A DNA stretch of 64,000 nucleotides from contig JAVTVX010000010.1 in the NCBI GenBank assembly GCA_033439265.1, forward strand, positions 18,011,490-18,075,489, given 5' to 3'. Shown piece by piece: positions 35,101-46,389 of this stretch; within the stretch, counting starts at the first letter, position 1, and each line of letters opens with the position of its first letter. The notes under the pieces are model-generated. The model was not told the DNA's origin. It ran no database searches and saw only the letters and a program-made list of their open reading frames with translations. A program made the position numbers and the translations under genes. The DNA comes from Dillenia suffruticosa (lineage: Eukaryota; Streptophyta; Magnoliopsida; Dilleniales; Dilleniaceae).

Positions 35101-36210
35101 AAACAACATGCAACCATTTATGCATACATCAATTCTTTCCACCGGAAGGCCCAAGTCATTCACCAATTTTTTCATACTATAAAAGTCATTCGGCATTATA
35201 TGATCACGAGGCAATACTTCTCCCATTACTTGAACAATATCATTGAAGCAATTCTCAGACATATTATGCTCGGCCTTAACATTTAACATTCTAGCCGTTA
35301 ATGACAATTTAGTGTGGGTGTCACAACCAACCCATAACGGTTCATCTGCAGCTCTCAACATTTCTTGAAATTGGTTACACAAATAATTCTCATCTTGCAC
35401 ATTCTCATCGACACATGTTGCTTCTACCCCCTCCAATGGTGATGCATAACTTGTAGGTACATCTTGATTTGTTGGTACAGAACTAGAACTTGCAAAGTTT
35501 GTTTGGGGAAAAAAATTTTGACCTGCTGCATCAAATACCATCTGCTGATATGGATTTAACTGATCATAACAATTGTTATCCCCTCTACTTGAATAATCCA
35601 AATTTCGCACATACTCTTCATCAGATATAAACGTTTCACCATGACAAGTCCAATTGTAGTAATTTAAAGTAAAACCAAATCTACAAAGATGTTCCCTAAC
35701 TTTATCACATACATGAAATTTGCCATTACCACACTTTCTACACGGACACTTTAACTTATTTCCATCCATAAACTCAACTTTACTAGTAGCGAAATTCAAG
35801 AATTGTTCCACCCCACAAATAAACTCATCAGTTAAACCACGACGATCAGGTAAATTCTTATTATACATCCAATTTCGTTTGTTTTGCATTGTCGCTGTTA
35901 AAAAAAATAAATATTATAAAATATTAATAAATTAATATATTAACAAACTATATATTATACTGAAAAAATAACATTAATAAGAAATAAAGAACATCTAATA
36001 ACAAAACATTTTAAAATTATTTAACATATTTTCAGAAAATTTAACAAATATAAAAACGTTGAGTCGGAAAAATAACAAAATAATTTAGAACTATTGCATT
36101 TCACGAATTCACAACATACATATATTGAAACTAGGAATAAGGGATATAAAACAAAGAAAATAAAATAAAATATACGAAAAAAAATATATACCTCGACCGC
36201 TTGAAGACAT
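32138..36210 (-). pseudogene. CACTA transposase gene, tnp2/TNPD-like, one frameshift
   Basis: Exons inferred on the minus strand: 36210-36192 (ATG, MSSSGR), 35894-33530, 33424-33114, 33031-32944 and 32872-32138. All have consensus splice sites and matching phases. The big exon encodes an N-terminal transposase-associated zinc-binding region (CPCRKCGNGKFH, then H...C), the tnp2 catalytic region (including WSTAGVLGCPICM and HNLDLMHIEKNVFDN) and the conserved C-terminal block GPVQYRWMYPFER. Later exons encode a second conserved domain (KNKARVETSIVNAYIAEE; AAHTYILLNCPEV; HEFNRVCDEDFAAWF) and end in a long Asp/Glu tail. In exon 3 the frame must shift by one base between about 33230 and 33270 to join NPKLK to LGRPSGS. 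The full product would be about 1,170 residues, but as read the frame breaks there. It would excise the element in the nucleus. Confidence 0.88.
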
Positions 36211-37109
36211 GAATTTCTCCCCTCTAATCGAACAACACGTCCGATCAACGCAAACACATCTGCAATGCAAAACCATTAATGTTATTTAGAATTATTTTTG
36301 GAATTTTTTTTAACTTTATCATAATTTATCATTCATGGGAGAAATAACTTTTTTTTTAATTTAAAAAAAAAAATAATCATGGTACTTTGGGGGGGAGGGG
36401 GAACGCATTTCTCGGATTTTGTGCAAATTTTGTAATTTTTTCAGAAAAAACCCAAGATAAAGCCAATTTCTACGCATTTTCAATAAATGTACACAAATTG
36501 CAATTTTTTCTAAAATTTTGGACTCAATTATCAAATTGGCGTCATATATAGAATAGAATAGAATTACCACTCTAGTTATCCCAAAATCATTGATGCAAGT
36601 AATTACAACTTATAGTGTATGTTTTTGACACTAATAATGACAATTTTATACTATATTTTTTTATTTATTGAATAAATATTGCTCACATAATTGGAGCTAG
36701 AATTGCCTTTACCGAAATTTTACAATTTCGAAAAATAAAAATTCTAAAACTTCATATTTTGCTTCTGACAATATTGAGAAGGAAATTTGATACTCATATA
36801 AATACTGCTTGGTCACGAATCTAAAAAATATATATATTTTAAAGAAAATCAAAATTACCATTTCTAAATATAGGAAGAAAGTGGCTACCGTTAAGATCAA
36901 AATCAAGATTTTTATTAAATTAACTAATTTAAATATAGTTTATAAACAAAATTTTCAAATATAAAATTTAATATTTAAAAGCCCTACTTAGAAAACGTTT
37001 AATTTTGGTTAAAAAAATAATTTTTTTATTAATTGCAGATGTGTTAAAATTTGGAATACGGTAAAAACAATTTTTTTTAAATTTAAAAAAAAAAATTAAT
37101 CATTGTAAG

Positions 37110-37710
37110 TATGAAATCAGCGACGAATTGCGAGTTCGTCGCAGGGATCAGCGACGAACTGGGCGTTCGTCGCAGAAATCAGCGACGAACAGGGCGTTCG
37201 TCGCTGAAGATAGCGACGAACTGCTCGTTCGTCGCAAGAATCAGCGACGAACAGCGCGTTCGTCGTTGGAGTCAGCGACGAACTGCTCGTTCGTCGCAGG
37301 GATCCGCGACGAACTGCTCGTTCGTCGCAGGGATCCGCGACGAACATCGTGTTCGTCGCTGCAGTTAGCGACGAACTGCTCGTTCGTCGCAGGGATCCGC
37401 GACGAACAGCGCGTTCGTCGCCGAGAGGTGCGACGAACTGCGCGTTCGTCGCTGAAATCTGCGACGAACTAGATGTTCGTCGCTGAAACGTTGCTGATAT
37501 GCGCAACCAATTTTTTTTGTCGCTCAAATCTGCGACAAATTCGTTTTCGTCGCAAATTTAGCGACGAGCAATGATTTCGTCGCTAATTTAGCTACGAAAT
37601 TTTTTTCGTTGCTAATATCGTTGGAAAATGGTGATGAAATGTTTATTCGCTTGCAAATTCGTAGCAAAATAGCAACAAAAATAATTTGTCGCAAACGTCC
37701 GTCGCAAATA
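37110..37710. repeat. CACTA right subterminal repeat array
   Basis: About a dozen near-regular units of GCGACGAAC...GTTCGTCGC spaced by 8-12 variable bases, then more diverged units toward the right end. It is noticeably more GC-rich and more regular than the left array. Confidence 0.85.
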
Positions 37711-37730
37711 TCGTATTTTTTTTAGTGAAT

Positions 37731-39072
37731 AAGCTCAAGTCTTTCCATCCAAATTCAGCAGTTCTTCCCAATGGTATTTAATATGTTTAATTTTGAATGC
37801 ATCATCCCACCAAATTCAAACATAAAGCGCATAAATATATATTATTTAAGTGCTAACTAGTTTAGCAGTAAAAATTCTTAAAATAGATTTTAAATTTGAT
37901 TTGCAGGTTATGGACCCCCTTTCCATTGCCTAATTGCCCTGAGAACATTTTTTTTTCTTTTTTTTGGGTTACCGTGCGGTAGCGAGAAGATAAATAGTGC
38001 AGGCTCTCTGGCTGCTAAAGAACACCCCATAGCTAAAAGACAATGCTCCACATTATTCGAAGAACCTTAGATGCCGTGAGGGTAAAGAATCGTCAACGCT
38101 CTAATATATTATAGATTCTTATCTAAAATTTATATCATTTGATAATATTATATGAAGTGAATCGTTAGAAACATACAAATATATGATTTATATGATCAAT
38201 AAAAAGAATTGCTTGACGTTGCATATTAAAACTCATTAAACCCCTATTCACATAATTATGCTCGATAAAAGGAATGAGTGAAGCCCTACACATACATCTC
38301 ATTATATGGTCCAATCATGCACATGTCCGATTATAACCAAATTCTTTTTATTTGAATAATCAGAAACTTTATCCCTTTAATTAGAGATCTCGAGTTCAAA
38401 GTATGACGAAAAAAAATTTAAAAGAACCAACATCTAAAATGACCCCACAGTACTCGAACCAAATTAGTCAAGTAAAACCTGGATACCAGTGATAAAAATA
38501 AAAGAAAAAATGTAAATTTTTTTGGTAATAAAAAAAAAATAATTACCAAAATGAAACAATTACCAATAGTCCACATGACCGACAATACTTGAGATAGCTC
38601 AAGGTTGCTAGCTAGCCAACTTACGAATCTGTGCACACTCTTTTTACAAGTTCAATAATGAATTGACGTGAGAAACCTATCCAAACTCAACTCGACCGTC
38701 GACCTCAATGGCCAATAGAATTGACTCCTTGCAAATTCTCTACTGACACTCGAGCAATAACTTTTTGTAGTTTTAATATACTCATCAATGGGTACTTGAT
38801 CGCTGCCAATAAACACCCCAAATCAGCCAATTTTATTTTTTAAAGACCAGGGGTTATAATGCCCTTCTTGATCAAATTTCGCTCTTATTACCTATCTTGT
38901 GTTATTAACTGATTTCACATTCTTGCAAGTTGGTCCGGAATTCCCAAAGAGGCGGTTCATTAAATTTTGGAATGCTAGCACGTGATATTAGTTCTAAAAA
39001 AAAAGTATAATGAATGCTATCTTATTGTGTTTGAATAAATTATTTGGTTTGCAATGCATATAATATACATAT

Positions 39073-39134
<62 letters not shown>

Positions 39135-39716
39135 TTTGTATAACAGGATCATTGGCATTTGTATTGAAATGCTTCTTTCTTTAGCCATTCCAACCACATA
39201 GATTAGATTCATTATTTATCATATTCTTTTGGGAAAATTACTTCTATCATTAAATCCTTTTTGCTGTAAATTACTTCTAACGATACATAGTCTGGCCAGA
39301 AAAATGAATCCCACAATTCCCCATTATTTCCGGCTGTGACCTCTCTTCTCCTTTTTAATTGATTAATATATATATGTGCACACACATATATATACACATA
39401 ATATATCAGTAAATCTCTTATTCATCAAACGTCCATTCTTCTCTACCGCCAACTCTCCCTGCCATTGCCTCCACCAAAATCTCGAATTTTCCGGCCGCTT
39501 GGACCGTAGCTTCACTTCCACGATCATCTTCGACCAATATTATCTGATCTTACTCAATTTCTCCCAATGACGCTACTCGGATCAATCACCAAAGGTGTTT
39601 TAACAACGTGAATCAACTTCTTTCTTTAGTCTTGCTGGCATCCTTCATCGATTAGGGCATAACCACTGTAAATCTCGCTGAAGATGAAGTTAACATTAAT
39701 CTCAAAGCTCTATGCG
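37731..39716. other. Intergenic
   Basis: No gene recognised. A T-rich run followed by GGGTTACCGTGCGGTA (about 37951-38090) shares short blocks (TACCGTG, AATGCTCCACA) with the SINE at 53000 and may be a decayed minus-strand relative. A (CATA)n/(TA)n microsatellite lies at about 39067-39132. Confidence 0.4.
39067..39132. repeat. (CATA)n followed by (TA)n microsatellite
   Basis: Eight or so CATA units run directly into about 17 TA units. Confidence 0.9.
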
Positions 39717-39741
39717 AAGAGAGAGAGAGAGAGAGAGAGAA

Positions 39742-40134
39742 TGTTACGTGCCTATAACATGTCACTATTGGTTTGAATAAATTGGTTAGCTAATATTTAG
39801 GGAGTAGTTGGCAGTAACAAAGATCCTATTATCATTAGGAAGTAGTTAGTGGTAGCAAGGATAACACCTATCCTCTTGAGTATTGGTAGAATAATGCCAA
39901 GAAATGAGGCAAGATTGTTATATCCTCCGAGTTATGGGAATAGTGCCAAGAAATTAGGCAAGATTGTTATATTTATTTGTATTTAAATTGAGCATTAGGA
40001 GTATGGGTTATGAGAGAAAATTATTAATTCAGTTTGTTTAGTTCTTCTTCCTTACTTGTGAGCTTACTGGTCTGTCAGAATTCCGTGGCGAGGTCAAGGC
40101 CGAGCTAAGGCTCAAAGAACTTTGGTACCTAACA
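39742..40134 (+). repeat. 5' LTR of the gypsy element (393 bp)
   Basis: Starts TGTTACGTGCCTATAACATG and ends GGTACCTAACA. The 3' copy is about 180 bp because it lacks the segment corresponding to about 39850-40056. Confidence 0.85.
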
Positions 40135-40599
40135 TGGTAGTATCAGAGCATGGATCCAATGACGGTACCCCTCCTTGTGACTCATCCCAACCACCTACAC
40201 GAGCAATTTCTGCGACTAGAAAAAATGGTCAATGGCCTGTCCATTCAACTATAGGCACTTGTGGAAGCATCACCAAAAAAATCAGAAGGATCTTCCAATC
40301 CACCACCCATTAGTCTTACCACAGACACTTTTCCAAATTACACCCAAAATTGTCAACCTTCACAACAACCCTACACCTACCCAACATGCCTTACTTGTCC
40401 CAACAACAATTACCAAGTTTCCCCACCCCGTATCTACCAAACCCCAAACCAACAACCCCTTCAAGGCCAAGAAACCTTAATCCCTGACTTGTCAAACTTG
40501 ATTTCGCACGTTATGATGGCTCCGAGGATCCTATTAGCTAGCCGGAAAGGACAGAGCAATTCTTTGAATTTCACAAAACACCAGCCTCTGAAAAGGTAG

Positions 40600-43400
40600 C
40601 CTTGGCTGCATATCACCTAGATGGAGGAGTCCATCTATGGTATCAAAATCTCAAGAAAACCCAAGTTTGGATGACATGGGAAGAGTTCAAACATGCTGTC
40701 AACGATCGTTATGGTCCAACCCTGCTAGAAGATTTCTATGGAGAGTTAACTAAACTGACCCAAACTGGATCTGTGAAATATTACCAGTTACAATTCGATC
40801 GCCTTCTGGCTAAAGCTGGGAATTTAACGGAACAACATCAAATTATTTGTTTCGTTAGTGGACTGAAGGAAACCATAAGGGCAGATGTCAGACCCACAAA
40901 TCCTCAATCCCTTCCTCATGCAGCTTGTCTTGCACGTCTCTTTGAGACCAAACATCAACCACCTGGACGAATCAACACCTCCAATGACCCCAAACGACCC
41001 ACATACCAGAAACTCCCTAATAATTCACCACACCGGTCAAAAGACTTTCCCGGCTGAAATTCAAGAACAACTTAGCAAAAACCTCTGTTTCAATTGTGAT
41101 GAAACCTACAAGCCAGGACATAGATGCAAACGACTCTTCCTGATCGACTGCAAATGCAAGGAAGAGGAGGAAGATGCAGAGGATCAAGAGTCCATCACAG
41201 AAACTGAAATTCCAGAAATATCCCTTCAAGCTCTCACTGGAGTGCAATCACCAGAGTCTATGCGTGTTTCTGTAAATGTCAAAAGACGACCACTTAGCAT
41301 CCTCATTGATTCGGGCAGCAATCACAACTTTATAATCCAATCAATAATTCAGAAGCTTGGGCTTGCACCAGTCCTGGGAGGCCAATTTAGTGTTGTGGCC
41401 AATGGCGAGCGACTGAAATGTATGGATAAGATGCTGGGTCTTGCAGTAAAACTCCAACAACAAAGTTAGGAGGTTGTGATGCTGTTCTAGGTGCTCAGTG
41501 GATGCAAACACTTGGACCAATTCTCTGGGACTTCGCTAAACTTTCAATGAAATTTCGAACAGAAGGGAAGGATGTTATACTTGTTGGGAGCCAACCAAAA
41601 AAACCAAAGCTATGGAGGAAAAAGAGATAGCAAGAGCAATGCTACAACTATTTCAATAGAAGAAATCACAGAAGCCAAAAGGGGAGAACATTTAGGTTGG
41701 ACTATTGCACAAAAGCTACAAATGCAGGCTCTGCTCCATGAATTTGAAGGAGTGTTCCAAAAACCCAGGGGCTTACCTCCACAGAGGAATCATGCTCACA
41801 GAATTAACCTATTGCCAGGAACTGGTCCAATTTCAGTCCGACCATATCGTTATCCTTACTACCAGAAACGTGAGATCAAGAAACTGGTAGCAGAAATGAA
41901 GGAGAATGAAATCATCAGAGAGAGTACCAGCCCCTATTCATCTCCAGATTTGCTTGTAAAGAAGAAAGATGGGACTTAGAGGTTTTGTGTGGATTATCGA
42001 GCATTGAATGCGGTAACGATTAAGGATAAATTTCCAATTCCTGCATCGAAGAACTATTAGACGAACTCCATGGAGCCAGGTACTACACAGGCTTGGACTT
42101 ACGACAAGGCTACTTCCAGATTGTAATGCACCAAGATGACATCGAAAAGACTGCCTTTCGGATGCATGAAGGACACTACGAATTCATGGTAATGCCATTC
42201 ACACTCTCTAATGCTCCTTCTACTTTTCTAGCTCTTATGAATGTCATTTTTTGTCCACATTTGCGACAACTTGTTTTGATATTCTTTGATGATATTCTCA
42301 TCTATAGTAAAACATGGAAAGATCATTTGGTGCATTTAATAACTGTATTGTCAATCTTAGCCGCTAACCAACTTTATGTCAAGCAGGAGAAGTGCAATTT
42401 TGGGGTCACTGAAATAAGGTATCTTGGTCACATGATCAACAGCAAAGGGGTACAAATGGATCCCAACAAGATTGCAACAACTGTTGATTGGCCTAAGCCA
42501 AACACTACCACAGGCCTAAGGGGATTTTTGGGTCTAACAGGATACTATAGAAGATTTATACATAGCTATGGGGAGATTGCAGCACCATTGACATCAATGT
42601 TACAAAAGAATAATTTCCAATGGAGCAAGGAAGCAGAAGCCGCTTTTGATGCACTTAAGCAAGCAATGGTACGAGGCCTAGTTCTAGCATTGCCTTACTT
42701 TACAAAACCATTCGTAGTCGAGTGTGATGCATCGGGCCATGGAGTGGGAGCTGTATTGATGCAAAATGAAAAACCAATTGCTTACTTTAGTCAGGCCATT
42801 AGAGGTAAGAATGTTGGTATTTCAACTTATGAGAAGGAAATGCTGGCTCTTGTGTTGCCAGTGCAACGTTGGAGGCCATATTTGTTGGGGCAAACTTTTG
42901 TGGTGTGGACGGATCATAAAAGTTTCAAATTTCTTTTGGATCAATGCATTGCAAATCCGGCACAGCAACATTGGCTCAACAAGTTGATGGGGTATGATTT
43001 TTCTATCGAGTATAAAAAGGGAAAAGAGAATATTATGGCTGATGCTCTCTCTAGGAATCACAACTTAACACAACTCATCGCTATCTCTCACTTGGAGCTT
43101 GACTGGTTAGAGTCTTTGCAAGAAGAGAATCAAAATAATCTTGAGTTGGTTAAGTTACATGAACTTTACCAAGCTGGAGAAATAATTAGTCCATGGACTA
43201 CAAAAAATGGTCTTTTATTTTTCAAAGGCCGTTTATACCTTCCTGCCATGTCCAAATCAGTTGTCCCTATCACCAATGTCTTCCAGAATGCCACACACGA
43301 AGGTCTACATAAAACTCTTCATGAATTGAAGTCTGTTTTTTATTGGAAGAGTATGAAGGGAGTGGTTCTGGACATAAGACGAGCCTGTGATATTTGCTAG
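40600..43400 (+). pseudogene. Gypsy gag-pol open segments
   Basis: The longest surviving piece, 42093-43400, covers RT from MDLRQGYFQIVMHQDDIEKT through the catalytic FFDD, the connection and RNase H domains (family DASGHGVGAVL, SYKKGKENIMADALSR-like YKKGKENIMADALSRN) and the start of the integrase HHCC finger (HEGLHKTLHELK...CDIC). Upstream gag (40602-41057) has a Retrotrans_gag fold signature (WYQNLKK, WEEFKHAVNDRYGP, YQLQFDRLL). The frame is broken between gag and protease, within RT (41977) and repeatedly in integrase after 43400. Confidence 0.88.
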
Positions 43401-44203
43401 CAGAACAAATACGAACATGGTGCTCCTTCCGGTTACTTGTAGCCAGTATCTGTTCGAAACGATACATGGACATATAGGATTTCATCACTGGACTTCCATC
43501 CTCTCATGGAAAGACCGTAGTCATGGTCGTGGTGGATAGACTTTCCAAAATGGCACATTTTATGGCTATGACTACACCAATCATAGCTATCACTGCTGTG
43601 AGGACATTCTTTGAAGGTGTGCTTGAGCTATATGGGATGCCAAAAGGTATCATTTCATAAGATACCACATTCAATTTTTCTTCTTCCTATCATCCACAAA
43701 CTGATGGTCAGACGGAAGTCACAAATTGCACTATCGAAATGCATTTATGATGTTTTGCTGGCGACAATCCAAAGTAATGGGTGAAGTGGTGGTTGATCAA
43801 GAACCAAGTGAATGAGATATGCGACTTAGACAATTACGAGAACAGCTACTGAAATTGCAAGATCGGATGAAAACCATCTACGTCAAGGGCAGGCAAGATA
43901 GGGAATTTGCTGTAGGGGAGTGGGTTTATGTGAATCTTTAACCATATAGGCAGCTTTCGATGACAAATGGTAAGGCACACAAATTTTCAGCTCGGTATTA
44001 TGGGCCATACCTGGTGGGAGAATGTGTCTGATCGATCACTTACAAACTAATTTTCCCAGAAGGAGCAAGGATACATCCCGTAATCCACATGTCCCTCTTG
44101 AAGAAATGGCTCAAATCCAAGTTTCAACTAGTTATTGGGTGACCAGAGATCGAAGAAGACGACGGATAACCTTGGGGACAAGGTTGATTTTAAGTGGGGG
44201 GGA

Positions 44204-44386
44204 TGTTACGTGCTTGTTACATGTCACTATTGGTTTGAATAAATTGGTTAGCTAGTATTTAGAGAATAGTTAGTAGTAGCAAAGATCCTATTATCATTAG
44301 GAAGTAGTTAGTTGTGAGCTTACTCATCTCTCCGAATTCTGCGGCGAGGTCGAGGCTGAGCTAAGGCTTAAAGAACTTCGGTACCT
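44204..44386 (+). repeat. 3' LTR of the gypsy element, internally deleted
   Basis: Starts TGTTACGTGCTTGTTACATG and matches the 5' LTR up to AGGAAGTAGTTAG, then jumps to TGTGAGCTTAC. The last bases of the LTR (AACA) are replaced by the flanking GA repeat. Confidence 0.85.
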
Positions 44387-45303
44387 GAGAGAGAGAGAGA
44401 TGCAAAATCAAGTGATCCGACAATTGAAGATAGTTCCAAGCATTCCCATGTTGTTTTCTTTTTTCCTTCCCCTCCCCCCCAACCATACATGTCTAGAAAT
44501 GGCGCTCCTCTCTCCCCCTCCTACAGAGCTGCGCTCCTCTCTCTCTTTGCGACGCTACTCTCTCCCTTCCCTGCGGCGCTCCTCTCTCCCCCTCTCCCCC
44601 TGCGGCACTCCTCTCTCCCCCTCTCCCCCCGCAGCGCTACTCTCCTTCTCTCTCTCTGCGACGCTGCGCTCCTCTCTCTTCCCCCACAGCACTATGCCCT
44701 CTCTCTCTCCCCCTACGACACTACACTCCTCTCTCTCCCCCGCGACACTTCTCCCCCGCGCCTCTCTCTCTCTTCCCCGTGGCACTCCTCCCTCTCCGCG
44801 ACACTCCTCTCTCTCCCCCATAGCACTTCTCTCTCTCCCTCCCCCACTGCCGCCAGAGTGAGAGAGGAGCACCGCTATGGGGTATGTCGCATCTTCAAGA
44901 TTAAGACGCGACATACCCTTTTGTCATGGGTTGAATCCGCTATATAACTCATGTTGTGTGTTTAATTCATAATAAATGAGATCATAAAATGTGGAGATCA
45001 TTTTAAATTTTTTTTTGTTTAGATCCGTACAAGTAGAGAGAGAGGGGGGAGAGAGAGAGGAAGAGAGAGAGCCCCGTGAAAGTGAGAAGACAAGACTGGG
45101 ACACTTCTGACGAAGACTGTGCGTGCGAGTGACAAACTCGCGTGCGCCTCTCTTCTTTGTTTTGGGAATTTCAAAATTCTACCATTCGGCTTCTCTCTCT
45201 CTCTCTCTCCATAGGAGAGGCAGCAATTGGAATCAAATGCAAAGCCAAAGGCGTACGTACAAACGGGACTCCATCATAAAAGCTGAGGGTGAATCCGAGC
45301 CGA
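44387..45303. other. Low-complexity CT/GC-rich island with hairpin; no gene
   Basis: From about 44460 to 44860 the sequence is degenerate CTCTCTCCCC with interspersed GCGACRCT/GCGGCGCT units. Overlapping open frames on both strands are artefacts of this. A perfect-looking hairpin (GGGTATGTCGCATCTT paired with AAGACGCGACATACCC) lies at about 44880-44922, followed by GA-rich runs. Confidence 0.6.
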
Positions 45304-45965
45304 CTCTTTTTTTTTTTTGGTGAAGAAAGGGAGACGAAAGAAAAAAAAACGAAAAAAAACATACTTAAACTAAGCACAGAGCCCTACCACTACTAATTCT
45401 TTTGTCTTCATCAGTAGCTAAGTCATTCTTCAAAAGAGATTTAATAGAACACGGAGAGGTCTCCAATAAAGACAGACGATGATCACTATTTCTTCCCAGA
45501 CTTGCAGGTGATCGGCACACATATTGACTTCTCTATAGGTATGCTTAATTTCAGTAGTCTACAGAACTTTCATATACCTTTTGCAGTCCATAAGCACATG
45601 ATAGAGGGGATGCGTAGGGTAGATGTCTTTTTTCAATAATTAGGTAATCTCCAGACAATTTACTTCAACTTCTATCCCAACTAGACCTCTTTTTTTTTGC
45701 AATTTCTAGACCTTGTCTAAAAGCCTAAGTTTTCACGGAGGTGGCGTTGGTTTTACCTATATGCATAGAGAAGCCCACAACCCAGCTACCCTCCTAATTT
45801 TGGATGATGCCACCGTCACCAGCTCTACCAGAAACTATATCTACAGCCCCATCTGTATTTAATCTGAAGTTCCCATTTGGTAATGTAGGGAAATTACTGT
45901 CTTTTCTTTTCGTGTCTTTGTCGATAACATCTTGTATGTGTTCTAGTTGAACCCATTCCTATTTC
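45304..45965 (-). mobile_element. 5'-truncated LINE fragment, RNase H end
   Basis: On the minus strand the translation includes LPNGNFRLNTDGAVDIVS, GDGGII and a region matching SSELWGLRxGLRLAK in decayed form. This is the same RNase H family as at 27690 and 50000. The A tail is the T-run at about 45308-45319 with the shared 3'-end motif TTTTGGTGAA. Several stops. Confidence 0.65.
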
Positions 45966-46389
45966 TAAATCCTAGGTTTCTCGTCTACTCTAGTTTTCGT
46001 TATGAACTAAAGTCCCCTCACTGATGAGTCAAAAATGGCATGGGGTCTGGTTGGTTTGCTGATACTGTGATGGTGGTCTGATGATCATCAATCCGACTTC
46101 TTAATTAAACGAATACATTTGCTGCATTGAAAATAATCGTGTTTTTGTTGGGAACGGGAGTGGGACGACTAAAATCCTAATTTTCCTCATCACTTCTCAC
46201 ATTTGGAAATTAATCAAGTCATACTTCTCCTGACAACCAAAGTTGGTCTTTCTTGTCCAACCTTCCCAGCATATCGCCTGTGCCCTACCGTCATGAATCA
46301 ACTTGACGAAAGCATGCAGGTTGAGATCCATATCCACTGGGGTCTTCTCCGATAACCTTAACCATCAACAGCTCTGTGCCCACAATTTT
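45966..46389. other. Spacer; possible upstream part of the GIL1-like copy
   Basis: No clear feature. The last ~80 bases end in TTTTCCGCCCCAG before an ATG, which resembles a splice acceptor and could mark the old intron of the following pseudogene. Confidence 0.35.

Larger units (their letters stand above)
28639..37727 (-). mobile_element. Full-length CACTA (En/Spm) DNA transposon, 9.1 kb
   Basis: Left end CACTACAAAAAAACTTG (28639) and right end ...TTTTTTTTAGTG (37727) are the inverted CACTA termini. Both are flanked by AAT (28636-28638 and 37728-37730), the 3-bp duplication expected for this superfamily. Subterminal arrays of GCGAC(A/G)AA motifs fill about 28670-29350 and 37110-37710. Between them, on the minus strand, are a tnp2-type transposase gene (32138-36210) and a tnpA-like gene (29693-31948). 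Intact termini and TSD suggest fairly recent movement, but each gene contains one visible lesion. Confidence 0.92.
39742..44386 (+). mobile_element. Ty3/gypsy LTR retrotransposon, internally decayed
   Basis: 5' LTR 39742-40134 and 3' LTR from 44204. Primer-site-like TGGTAGTATCAGAGC follows the 5' LTR at 40135, and the polypurine tract AAGTGGGGGGGA directly precedes the 3' LTR. Coding order on the plus strand: gag (about 40260-41050), zinc knuckle CFNCDETYKPGHRC (about 41088-41130), protease LIDSGSNHNFI (about 41305-41340), RT (YxDD box as FFDDILIYSK, about 42278-42310), RNase H (ECDASGHGVGAVL; WTDHKSFKFLLDQ), integrase zinc finger and core, and a C-terminal tail near 43990-44170. The RT-before-integrase order identifies Ty3/gypsy. 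Several stops and frameshifts (for example TAG at 41977-41979 after KKKDGT) show it is not autonomous. It sits inside a GA microsatellite. Confidence 0.92.

Noticed and set aside
37117..37527. Long frames on both strands with repeating RRTSSSS/RDQRRT units
   Set aside because: Frame-indifferent translation of the CACTA subterminal repeats.
44489..44947. Overlapping open frames (152, 153 and 119 codons)
   Set aside because: All three frames stay open because of CT-rich low complexity, and composition explains the Ser/Pro/Leu runs.
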